DNA from: Phoronis australis | Taxonomy: Eukaryota; Phoronida; Phoronidae | Reading direction: 5' to 3' | Length of the DNA: 63,837 nucleotides | Assembly (NCBI GenBank): GCA_002633005.1 | Contig: NMRA01000763.1 | Coordinates: 1-63,837, forward strand | Shown here: positions 38,301 to 49,161 of the stretch, in pieces | Layout of the letters: each line of letters starts with the position of its first letter | How positions within the stretch are numbered: the first letter of the stretch is position 1 | The notes under the pieces: model-generated | Database searches by the model: none | Seen by the model: the letters and a program-made list of their open reading frames with translations, nothing else | What the model was told of the DNA's origin: nothing | Position numbers and translations under genes: made by a program

Positions 38301-41300
38301 AAGCGTGTGAGCTTATTCCCCCCGAACATTGGAACTGTTAATGACCGAGACGATGCCACCAGCTGAATAGTTTTGAGCAAAGCAAAACGTTATCACTTTT
38401 GCTCCAACAGTGACTGGGTAAACGACGGTTTGTTTTCAGTGTATTTTTTGCGTCAAGTATTTTTACGTGGCCACCAAATTCTTTTTCTTGAAATACTTAT
38501 GCCACGTTTATGTACATCCATCAAACTGTTAGCGTTAGAATTTTGATCGTGGATTTTCTAATAACATACCGTACAACTGTTGATAGGGACGACATAGCCA
38601 CATGCAGTAATTGAGAGGCTTAACAGGTAAAGCTATCAGAACAAATGGAACAGAAGGATATCAGACGAGGTAAACTGCTCGCCTACTCCAAACGTCCGAA
38701 TACACTGAATGACTGTGGCCTGAGTGACGACATAAACATTCAAAATGACATAAGGAATTGTTAGTCCTTATATAGTGGTCTGAACCAAAAATAGTAATTT
38801 CTATGATCGAAGTTGGCCTTCCAGTGCAAGCCCGACCCCCATATTTAGCAAAGTGCAAGCCCGACCCCATATTTAGCAAAGTGGGCAAAAAAGTAGAAAA
38901 ACGGAGCAAAAAATCTCGTTGTAAGGCAGGAACTACCAAAATCCTGCTAGTGCACAATTCTAAGCTCTAAACATAACCCTTGAACCTTGGTAAAAGGTTC
39001 AAATTCTCAAAAATTCGATCCCCCAAATTTTAGGCTGGGTGCGAGTATGAAGTGGCAACAAACGCGAACAGATTCATGATACTAACCTCCCTGATTAGTT
39101 GTTTCAGTCTCCGTTGCGCCTCCTTTACATCCGAAGGTTTGCAGTTTTTCTTTCCTGTGATCTTAATCTCCTGTCTGTGTTCGCTATTAGACGGGGAGCT
39201 AATAAAATCTACGTTGCAGTTATCACGGATTTTCTTCAAACTGTCTGGCATACGATGCTTAAGGTATTTGTTCACGCCAACTGCGACGATCAAAACGACA
39301 GAAAATGGTGTCACCGCGGCTTCTCCTACCGATGCTGGCAAGGGTGACGCTGCTGCTGCCATCGCTCCAAACTGCTCCATGGACTCTGTTTGATTTCTCA
39401 TAAGGGAACTCGTGGGACTCATTCGGTGTGAAGAAAAATCAATTTTCACAGGTAACACCTGGGTGTCTTCCAAGCCGACGGAGGGAGTTGTAGCCGGTGC
39501 ATTGACTTCAGAATAGCCACATCGTTGCAACGATGAAGGGGATGTAGTGTCTTCTCTTTCAAGAGCCGCAGCTCCTTCAAAATCGAGATTCTGCTCAGTG
39601 CGGTCCATTTTGTTTTGGTCTGTATATAGGTCATCAGCAAGCATGTCGAAGTCTTGTTCAAGTGAGACCTCAGTCTTGTGTCCCACAACGTCGTTGTCAG
39701 TCTGAGAGACGTTTAATTCTTCTTCGATAACGACGTATTCGCCAAGTCGTCTTTCACCCGCTTCAGTTTCTAAATCAGGCATCATGTCCTCCAAAAGGAT
39801 ATGGAGATTTTGCACTCGATAGAAATTACCTTTAAACACCCATCTCCCGTTATCGTTACTGGTCTCAATTTGATGATCTTTCAGCAGCGTTTGTCTGACG
39901 TCATCATGGGAGGCAAGGGTAAAGCTCCAGTCGTCGTTCAATTCAACAACAGCACTGGCAAGATACTAAAATGAAAAGAATTGGTTTAGAAAACTGGGGA
40001 CCTTCCACATTATTATTCATAAAAATTGTTGCTACAGTGAGAAGTCCTTATGTTGTGAGAACGTGACTGTCTTGCCGCTGGCGATATCGTTACTCACGAT
40101 TATATGTAAACACCATAACCTAGTGTCACATAGAGCCGGCAGGATGAAGGACGGAACGCAACAGGACAGTAGGCATACAATAGGTCAATGGCGGGGACAG
40201 AAAATACCGTCAACTGGTCGTTTATGTAGAGCTCTTGGAGGCGACGGGAAGGTGCAAGACTAAAATTCAGAAACGTCGACTGGTTTTCACATTTTGTGGC
40301 ACAATTTTCATTCCGTCAACTTTGCGACGGAGCCCTCTTACTTAGTCTAATTTTGCCGCCGTATGGTGCACAGAAGGTAACATTTTTTATCACAAAGTTA
40401 TACACGAATTACGAACTGTGGTTCGCAGACAAGCTCGCAAATTACAACATGAGTTAATATGCGCATCAATTACGCGCAGTAGATGGCAGAAGCACCTAAG
40501 AGCAACGACTACTAGGCAAGTTCCATGATGGCAAACATATACATGTAGAGTGTCACATGAGATCGTGAATCAACGGGGTGTCTACTGTAGTATGTCCGAG
40601 AGGCACAACAAACGTTTTTGAAATGAAATGTTCGTATAAGCCGGCCAAATGACATGCTGGGGGCGTTTTCTGTTAATTTTTTAGTTGCGCCCTGTTCCCT
40701 AAAACCGGCTATATGAGATACCTTGATTGGCTCATCACCTCGAAAACATATCAGAACCTTCTTGCTCCCTCGCACGTTTGTGTTAAGGGGTAATCATAAA
40801 ATTATCCTACTGTCAGAAATATTAACACTTACCAGAGAAGGCATGGCAGTTACTTTAATCCGGGTACCTTCAATCTCGTGGTCGTGCGTTGACAGGACTG
40901 CCTCAGCATCTGCAAAAATAGGCCAAGGTTTAGCATTCTAGTAATTCTCGAGTACCTTCTTACCGAGGGTAACATTTCCTGAAATACTTTTAAATACCTG
41001 TAGAAATGTTCAACCCACAGAACTGGAAATCTTTTAACTTCTGTGACCACAGGAAAGGGGCACCAAAATAATGCCCGAGCATGTCTAGACACAAGACTGT
41101 TTTTTACGATCATCTGCAGCCATCTGAGTTGTAAGTTTCATGCAAAGGAATCTTGTCCAAATAATTGTTCTTTATTTTACATGTATGTCAAATACATACA
41201 CAGCGTACAGTGATTCGTTCACTTCTAACACAAGATACATTGTACCTGCTATCGTATTAAGGGATAGCAATAATAACGAAAGAAACCGCGACTATATGTT

Positions 41301-43064
41301 TTTTCTCTGCCATGGTTTCGAGGTCCAGTGTGTAGGTCGAGTTACATAGCCAGGATGAATACCACCAATTTTTTTCAAAGAAGCCATGCTTAAACCTTGA
41401 GGACTCACTGGAATAGTGCGTCTACAAATCACGTTGCATCTTATGCTTATGTTTAACTTATGTTTAACGAAGTCTGCTAAAAGGAAGGGCAGTAGACTGT
41501 TTGATACCATATGGGCTTTTACAGTATTTTGAAAAGTGACGTATATTGTACGTTGTTACTACTCCAAGGCAAAGTTGAAACATCGGCGAAAAAGTTAATT
41601 TGTTTGGGTAAAACGGTTATTTTTAGATCTCGAGTGATGCGACGAATGGCGTATGATTATAAGCTCACAAAATAGAAAATACCCAGGTAGAGAAAGCGCG
41701 ATAGATCGCAACCTTAGTTGATTATCCTATCCAAATGGTGACGTCATTCAAGAATGCTCTTAAAGGGACATTTACTCTATACAAACCAACTTGAAAACAA
41801 ATCAAACAGCAGACTACTCAGTCACACAAACTGTGCCTCGATCGTTTCAAAACGTTTTATGTATTTATTTATCAAGATAGATAAACGATTTTCATCGCTA
41901 GCAAACTATTGGTCAAAGAAGTGCCTAAATGATAATATTGAGCAAAACGTCTAAATTGGGCCAGTTCATACCAAACACGAATGACCCCTTATTGCTTTAA
42001 ATTTACTTTCATAGATGTAAGGGACAAGGAACATCCTGGGACTACGATCTCTTAAGAGTTTACCAGCATATTTCAAGAATCAGTCTTTGTGGGGAAGGAA
42101 ATGACCATTGATAGTAGTACATGTACCATGAACAACTTGCTATGATCAATTAAGATTTATTTTTAACAAACAAAACTGAATTGACGTATCAAAGAGTACC
42201 GTTAAATTAGTCGATCTGGTGTTATTGTAAGGTTGTAGGGCGTCGCTGTCACAATCTGGCAGTATCGAATGATCTTTCCAAACATTGAACATTTCCTTAC
42301 AATTTTTAAATTGCACATACTGCAGCTGTAAATCCGTCATCCGTCAAGTACCAATTTTTGGTTTACATCACTTATGCAGTAGCTTTAGTCTGAACTTGTT
42401 CGTACCATGATCCAATGACCAGCCTGCGTCCATAATAGTTTTCATGCCAGGTTTTATAATCAGGGATGAAATGGGTTGGCTAGCACTGAAGTCTATAAAA
42501 TGTCCTTGTACCGAATGGGGGTGCAATTCGATGCTAAGTTCATGAGATTGTTGGCTGCTCCGACAGTTAGTGGATCCAAAGTCCAATGCAAGGTTTAATT
42601 TGAGTTAGTGGTCCAAATTCCAATGGAAGGTTTAATTTGTTCGTCAGGCAATCGTGATGTCACCAGTTTTGACTAGGACTGCTTAAACAACACCACCAAT
42701 TTGAAAAGAACGGAAAATACGAAAAGTTTTCTTCGGACTACCAGACCTAGAATGGTAGCTTCAGATAAAACATTGTAGACTGGAATTTGTCAAAAATGCT
42801 CAGCTGTTAGCTAGCCCAAAAATCATGATTATTAAAAAACACGCAGTACTGAAGAAATGATTTGCAGATCAACGTCACGGAGCCTGGAATCTAAAAAAAC
42901 TTACCTTCTGCATTTTGATAGACAACAGTTGCCGAGCCTTCATTGTAAGCTACGGTTGGCTTATATTTGCACCGCGCCACCTCTTGGAAATAGACCTTCA
43001 CCTGTTCTTTGCTCACTTCATGAGGAATTCCTACAGCCTTGACAGTACATTGCTTAGCGTTCAT
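35350..43064 (-). CDS. DTX3L: DTX3L-like E3 ubiquitin ligase (RRM, KH-like, RING, Deltex C-terminal domain), 7 coding exons
   Basis: Reconstructed protein of about 743 aa; human DTX3L is 740 aa. Exons in transcript order: 43064-42905, 40909-40833, 39965-39087, 37981-37708, 37253-36727, 35919-35723, 35467-35350. All six junctions agree in phase and have GT/AG borders. Residues 1-79 form an RRM split by intron 1. Residues ~312-372 and ~373-440 look like two KH-like modules separated exactly by an intron. The RING (C3HC4) has Cys550, 553, 567, His569, Cys572, 575, 585, 588, with spacing C-x2-C-x13-C-x-H-x2-C-x2-C-x9-C-x2-C. The Deltex C-terminal domain (~610-735) shows IPDG, HPRPG, AYLPD and GYPDETYLDRV. 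In the family the RING recruits E2~ubiquitin while the Deltex domain binds NAD+ and helps ADP-ribosylate ubiquitin; vertebrate DTX3L partners PARP9 in DNA-damage and interferon responses. The usual HHKT motif reads THKT and the following Gly-Gly segment is short. A 5' UTR intron is likely before the ATG. Candidate poly(A) signals (TTTATT on the plus strand) lie at 34788 and 34648. Confidence 0.9.
38821..39049 (-). mobile_element. MITE family M, copy 6 (in DTX3L-like intron 3)
   Basis: The reverse complement starts CATACTCGCACCCAGCC and continues TTTGGGGGATCGAATTTTTG. Its distal end has a ~33-bp tandem duplication (GTGCAAGCCCGACCCC-CATATTTAGCAAA). It begins 38 bases past the donor of the KH-encoding exon. 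Confidence 0.7.
42571..42641. repeat. Short tandem duplication (~37 bp x2)
   Basis: GTTAGTGGATCCAAAGTCCA and CAAGGTTTAATTTG recur immediately as GTTAGTGGTCCAAATTCCA and GAAGGTTTAATTTG. It lies in intron 1 of the DTX3L-like gene. Confidence 0.75.
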
Positions 43065-44705
43065 TCTACCGTAAGCTGGAACCATAAAGGAGATGACAAA
43101 ATGTTTGCACATGCCCAAAAATCAAACTTCTAAGGCGAAGACATTGGCCACTTATTGGAAAAGTTTCTCATGTGAAACGATTTACATGCACAATGCCGGA
43201 ATAGGTTCAGAACACGCATTTTGGATTGCAAAAGTAAAAAATTCGACGCACTTTTGTGATTTTATTAGAATTCGACGATTTCCAATACTAACTTTCAGCC
43301 ATTTGGCTGAGTTGGTGACCTTAGTTGAATACGGCTACTTGCCATTTGGCGTTTTGCTCCAGATGTATTTGCGAAACGTCAGACCGCGAACGCCGAGGTC
43401 TTGGGCTCAATTCCACTTTGGGGAAAATCTTAAATGCCGAACACTAGTCGAAGACTTCTAGAGATACGTTTTGTATCATACAACACAAGATCCTACCTAT
43501 ACGAGTAGACACAGAAGTGATCCAGAGTTTCACCGTAAAGAAACCGCCCTGTTTAAATGTCTGTTAAAAATGACAAGTCAACACTTACAGTCCCATACTA
43601 TTACAATGTGATGAATATGCCGGTGTAATTTACACGTTTTGGACGCAGGCAACTCAACCGGCTCTATTGTCACGTAATAGGCAAAAGAGGCAAACGTCAA
43701 GTAAATTAATAATATTGTTAGCACGTTATTATGTTCCCAGCAGTTAGGAAGTATAATGTGAAAACTGATAAGTTATCGAGGGTTGGAGATGGAAACTGGG
43801 CCGATCTCAGGAGGCTCACGAATGTCACGTTACCAGAAACAAGAAGCGCAATACGCCAGACGGTTTTGACTTGACACGGTCCCAACGGCAGTCACGCCGT
43901 CGAAGGCAGTTTCTCACTGGCGATCGAATGGCGCTTTTGGAAGTACGAGGCTGGTATTACTGCCTGTCGTGGCGCGCGCGTCGCCGGACACAAACGTTCG
44001 ACACGCGCACGCAGACGCTTACATTAATGGAAGTGCCGGCAAAGAATGGACACGTGCATGAGCGTTTTATAGCATGTAATGGTATCAATGCAACTGTTCC
44101 GGTTTTCAGTCAGTTAAAGGGACATCATTGTGTTTACGGCATTTTTGGGATTGCTGTTGAGTGGGGTAGACTAATTGAAGTTATTAGCTTTGACCAGATC
44201 TATAAACAATGTTACATTTGTTTGTTTCATTTAAATTGTTACAAATAGGCAATTCTTGCCGTAGTCTGTCAAACATGATTTGCAGAATCCAGGCAGGCGA
44301 CTTTACCATGCTGATGTGCAGCGAATGGGGTGTAGCTTAGCCAGCAGAGCTTTTCTACGACGCGCTGAAGCCGATATCAGAAACATATATTTTGTCGATA
44401 CTAATGTCACCTTAGTATTCTCATTTAGTAATCAATATTTGTGTGAGCCGCCACCTACCGATAGCGTTCCGTGTACTTAGCATCACATCTCGGAAAAACG
44501 AACCGAAGCTACAAGCCTATACTCTAAGGGCTAGCGCAGACGATGTGCTACAGTACGCGCCTCGAATGCAAATTAGCCCAGTCCATACAGCGGCTCACAT
44601 GACTCACGAAGATTTCGCCCAATGCCTTACTTGGTGGCTTCTGTTTACTTGACGTGGGTGAATCTTCACGACATGCGGGCAAGACGAGTAAATATGAAGA
44701 GCTAA
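43065..44705. other. Region upstream of the DTX3L-like gene
   Basis: This should hold the untranslated first exon and promoter, since an acceptor-like TTCCAG (minus strand) lies just before the ATG. A CG-rich patch at 43890-44040 is a candidate promoter area. No TATA or initiator could be assigned. Confidence 0.35.
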
Positions 44706-45760
44706 AGGGTTATAAAACGAGTACCTTTCTGCGCGTAGACATGTTCTTAACCAGCGCGTACTTTTGCTTAATCAAGGCGTACTTCTCATTAATCTATGAA
44801 GCCCCAAAGGGTTCTTAAACGAATAACTTTTTCCGCGTTGATATTTGCTTAATCAACGCTTAGTTTTGCTTAATCTAGATGTCATTTTGTTTGATCTACG
44901 TGAACTTTTGCTTAATTTACGTGTGCTTTTGCTTAATCTACCCGAAATTTTACTTAATCTACACGTACTTTTAGTTCTCAAACGATCATCGTTCTGCTCT
45001 TAATCAATTACTTTGGGAGCATGGGAGTGATCGGATTATTAAAAGTACACGATGAATAATCAAAAGTAGACAGAGATTAAGCATATTTCAACGCGTAGAA
45101 ATGTACTCGTTTAAGAACCCCTTGGCGATTCATAAAAATCTACGCGTACCTTTGCTTAATCTATGCGTATTTTAGGTTCTTAAACGACCGTCGTTCTGCA
45201 CCTAATGAACGCGTAATTTAGAGAGCGCCGCCGTCTCGACTGGACGCAGTAGAGACGGTGAAGCTCCTATAGAAGTTTCATATGCCGGAAGTTATTCTTA
45301 GTGACAGAAACTTCTAAGTCACATTGCTATAAGTACCCTTTTCCCATGGAGGGACACCTTAGGAGGCCATCGATGTCTTTAATTCCTTCCAATTCAAACA
45401 AAGCCTCGAACTTTTTTCGAGCAGTCCTTTGTTCAGTTGCCCAAATCGGCGACTGACCATTTTTTACACTGTGTGTGCTCCTGGTGCACGCAGTAAAATA
45501 GGCCCTGATTGGACTTTATAAACTGATTAAAAGAACGCGTTGATTAAGTAAAACTATCCCTAGCTTTACCAAAAGCGCACGTTGAACAAGAGCAGAACGA
45601 TTATCATTTAAGAACTAAAAGTACGCGTAGGTTAAGCAAATGCATGCATAGACTAAGCAAAAGTACATGTATAAGTACACTAAGCAAAACTACGCGTAAA
45701 TTAAGCATAATTCTACGCGAAAAAAGTACTCGTTTACGAACCTTTTGGCGCTTTATAAGT
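44706..45760. mobile_element. Foldback element made of ~20-bp TTTTGCTTAATCTACGCGTA subrepeats
   Basis: The left arm (44706-~45010) carries about ten variants of TTTTGCTTAATCTACGCGTA in one orientation. The right arm (~45520-45760) carries the reverse complement, and both outer ends share an ACGAGTACTTTT-CGCGTAGA block near TTATAA. Between them (~45040-45220) lies a nested inverted/direct pair and the repeated AGTTCTTAAACGATCATCGTTCTGC word. Tandemly subrepeated inverted arms are typical of Foldback-like DNA elements. No transposase is present. Confidence 0.7.
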
Positions 45761-46560
45761 AAAGGTTTATAAGTTGACGGTGAATGAAAATTAAATGTTG
45801 CATCAGGTTAAAAACAACAACTACATGTATCTCTTGTTGGCATATAGTTATTGTGTGTACTCAATTTACATAGTTTACTAAGAACATAAGCAACAGGTCA
45901 ATGACCATTTTGTTCGCTGCTATGAGAGATACCCGGCCTTCCGCACCGAGAGAAGCTCAGTTATCGTTCACTTGAGGATGACTGAGCTCAAGTCGCAGCT
46001 TATCGTCCGCCTGCGCTCACCTGCACCCAGTGCGACGAGGGCAGGCACGTTGAAATCTCCAGGGCATTCCATCAAACCAACAATTGCTATGCATTGATTT
46101 TCGTACAGTCAAGTAATAATTTATACCAGAGACAAGTTCAATAACTGACTCGCACAGAGAATAAAACAAGCAAAAATGGCGAGCTTATTGAAAATACACG
46201 GTGATAGCTCGTGAAATCATCCGAGATCTTGCATTTCTAGCAAGAAACTACCGTTGACGAACTCGATCCAGCTTTAAGCAGAGGTTAAGCACGAGCAGTG
46301 ACCGAGAGAAGACACAAACGTACCTGAACATGACCTGAATAAACAAGCAAATGAGTCATTTGGCTTAATGAATTACACCCGGTAAAACCAAAAACCACAG
46401 ACGGACTCAAGACCAGTCACGTGCATGCACCCTCGTGTCTTCTAATGCATGCATACGAGACATTATTTCTGTTTTTGTTGATAAAGGAAGTTGTTACATC
46501 CGAAAAGGATAGTTGCTATTCATGTTCAATGACGTACCTAAGTTTTTTTCCTCAAGATCG

Positions 46561-46801
46561 CTACAAGCCTAAAAATAGGAGACTCGAATTTTTGAGAATG
46601 TGGACCTTTTACAAAAAAGCGAGGTACATTGTACGTTCGAAGCTATGAATTGTGCATATGCCTTTTTAGTTGGCTTGTGTCTCCATTAATTCCTACTTTT
46701 TCGGACCTTTTGTTTGTCTGAGACGGACCTTTTTCCCCACTTCACCAAATGGGGGGCTTGTTCAAACCTCCCAGCCACCCCACCCCTGGGTAGGCACATG
46801 A
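46561..46801 (+). mobile_element. MITE family M, copy 5
   Basis: It carries AAGCCTAAAAATAGGAGACTCGAATTTTTG at the left (shown in part) and GACGGACCTTTTTCCCCACTTCACC, AAATGGGGGGCTTGTTC and TAGGCACATG at the right. The left TIR is not intact. Confidence 0.65.
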
Positions 46802-47126
46802 AGCAGGCTTGTTCGACCGAAAGATCGTCCATCTTCGAGAGCTACATGTAGTCTTGCAACATCTTGCTCTTGCTTTTCTGTTGAGAAACTATACACTGTA
46901 CATATGTACAGCGATGTTAACGCTCCACAAGCTATAGTGTAGTAAACGGAAGCATTAGGAGAACGTTCTTTTAACACTCACTGCTCAATACTGAGAATCC
47001 CTTTGCACTGAGACACTTTTTATGGCGCTTGTTCAGCACACCTTTTGTGTACATGTAGCCCTAAGCTAATCAAGCAGAAAAGTAACAGCTACCACTACTT
47101 TCTCAAAAATGGTGGTGGTTACACCG

Positions 47127-47207
47127 AAATTGGGTTTCTCTGGGATTTGCACGAAATTGGGTTTCTCTGGGATTCGCACGAAATTGGGTTTCTCTGGGAT
47201 TCGCACC
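47127..47207. repeat. 27-bp tandem repeat, 3 copies
   Basis: The 27-base unit GAAATTGGGTTTCTCTGGGA plus TTCGCAC is repeated three times with one substitution. The period is a multiple of three, so the minus strand stays open, reading ANPRETQFR repeats. Confidence 0.9.
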
Positions 47208-48026
47208 AAGTGACAGGCTGAAATGTCGAAAGTACAGTTTTGATTTGAGGCGTTTTAAATGTTGTAAAATGACTGAAACTATAACTTGGCTTCCTACTTG
47301 TAGTAATGTAGTTTGGCTTTTTACTAAAAAAAGTAAACCATGTGATATATAATAGGTTTTTGAATGATTCTGGCTTAGCCCTCGAGTGATAATTTTTCTA
47401 AACTTAACCATCGAGTGCCTGTACCTCTTCAACGCAGAACAACAGGAAACTATATTAGTTTCGAAAGGAAAACTTAACAATTTTAGTCCGTGCCATTTTC
47501 AACATTCTTTTCCTCGTGTGCGTCATGTTTTACGATGGGTCGTTGAGTTTCTGTTCGACATTGTTTGAGCCTTGTTTGACAATGTCCTCTTATTTAGTTT
47601 TCTCCTGTCGTAAATGAGAATGTAAAAGTTCGAGATGCAATTTCGGAAAATTGTACCGTATACGCCTTTTTCAGCTTAAAACTTCTCACGAGACGACAGA
47701 GGCGAGAAGCGTTTTTGAGTTTGAATAATAAAAACATGTGAATCTCCTTCAAGAACAGAAATTATTCAGTAGGTAAGAAGCGGAGACATAGAGAAAACAG
47801 ACATAACGCCAGTGAAAATAATGTTGGGATTACGAAATCTGTCACGTGAGCAGAATTTTGTTTTTACGTTCAACAGACGATATACAACTGTAGTTTTCTC
47901 CCCACTGAAACTGGAGTACAGAGTAAATCCAAACTATTCAGGGTTTAACTAAAACAGCGGTCGGACCGAAAAGTAGCCTTAACAGATAAATCGGCAAGTA
48001 CCGTACGATCAGATATCGCTTATGCA

Positions 48027-48150
48027 TGAGCACTGAAAAAAGAGGGCTAAAGTCTCCCCCAGCCCCGTTGGTGCACCGTCCATAGACCATGGGCGGTGCA
48101 GTCCTGAAAAAAGAGGGGGGCTATAGTCCCCAGCTCCCTATGGTGCGCCG
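48027..48150. repeat. ~60-bp direct duplication
   Basis: GAAAAAAGAGGGCTAAAGTC followed by a CC-CAGC-CC and GGTGC-CCG-CCAT block recurs 66 bases on as GAAAAAAGAGGGGGGCTATAGTC. Confidence 0.7.
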
Positions 48151-49161
48151 CCCATGTTACGATAATCCCGAAAATACTAGAAAGGATTTTCACGTTTCTA
48201 CCCCGACCCCAAAGAGACAACCTGCCAGTCGAACGTCAACGCATTGGGTGTTGTCCGGCAGTGTAGGCTACACGTATCTAGAAGGGCGTACACACATGCA
48301 CAATTCAAACTGAAGCTGGTCAATTTTAATGGAAGAAATTTCAATACCTGCCAAATAAATCTTTTCTTTAGCGTAGCCGTCTTTATTCCTGTAGCAAGTT
48401 TGACTGGCCTTAATCCAACTGGTGCTATATTAAACGCGGGCTTAGATGAATCGACAATTATGTGATCGGGGGAAAAACCTGACTAAAAATAGAATCACTT
48501 CACGTTGTGTTTGTTCTCGATCAATAGTTACACTACTGATAAGGAGACTGACGTCACTTCAAATTATTTACAGCAGAAGTTGCACAATCAGCCTACTAGT
48601 ATTTCACCCATTGAAGTCATGCATAAGGGCATGTTTAAGCAATACCCTTCGCTGATAGACACCTTTGTACATGTACAATTAACTGACAGATAGCGCCGCA
48701 CATTGCACGTTCGAAGTTCACGGCTCCAACTGGGCTCCTACCGACTAGTTCCAAGTCGGTCCATTGCGATGTCCCAAAATCGATCAACAAAGAATTTGTT
48801 AATTCGAGTTTCACAGGGACACGCAGTAGACTAATGTAGGCCTGCAGACAATCGACATGCACTCTGAAATCTCGTCACGAACAAGGCTGAGTCACCATGG
48901 GGTAATAACCCGTGACGCAGAAAAACCTTCTACGTAATAAGCACACAAAGCAAAGATGACCAGAGTCAAAATTACCCGGAGACTAATCAGAAAAGGAAAT
49001 TCCAGCCAGAAGTGTAAACAGTAAACAAGAACAGGATTCCAAGTTCACACGCAGCGGCAGTGTCACGCAAAGTTCGATTGTAGGTGTCGCTTGCGTCAGT
49101 TTTTCATCGACTTCTTCATAAGAATAAAGGAGACGAAAAAAGTCGTCGCGTTTTGGCCGCA

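Larger units (their letters stand above)
45761..49161. other. Intergenic region before PPP1R11
   Basis: It contains MITE copy 5 and two tandem repeats. The PPP1R11 promoter should lie near 49000-49161; GCGTTTTGGCCGCA directly precedes the ATG and no TATA box is evident. Confidence 0.4.

Noticed and set aside
43296-43420. tRNA-like segment (TTGGCTGAGTTGGTGACC, then GGGCTCAATTCC)
   Set aside because: The box spacing is far too long and the stems do not form.
43871-44248. 125-codon plus frame upstream of the DTX3L-like gene
   Set aside because: The basic start reflects CG-rich DNA; there are no motifs and it overlaps a likely promoter region.
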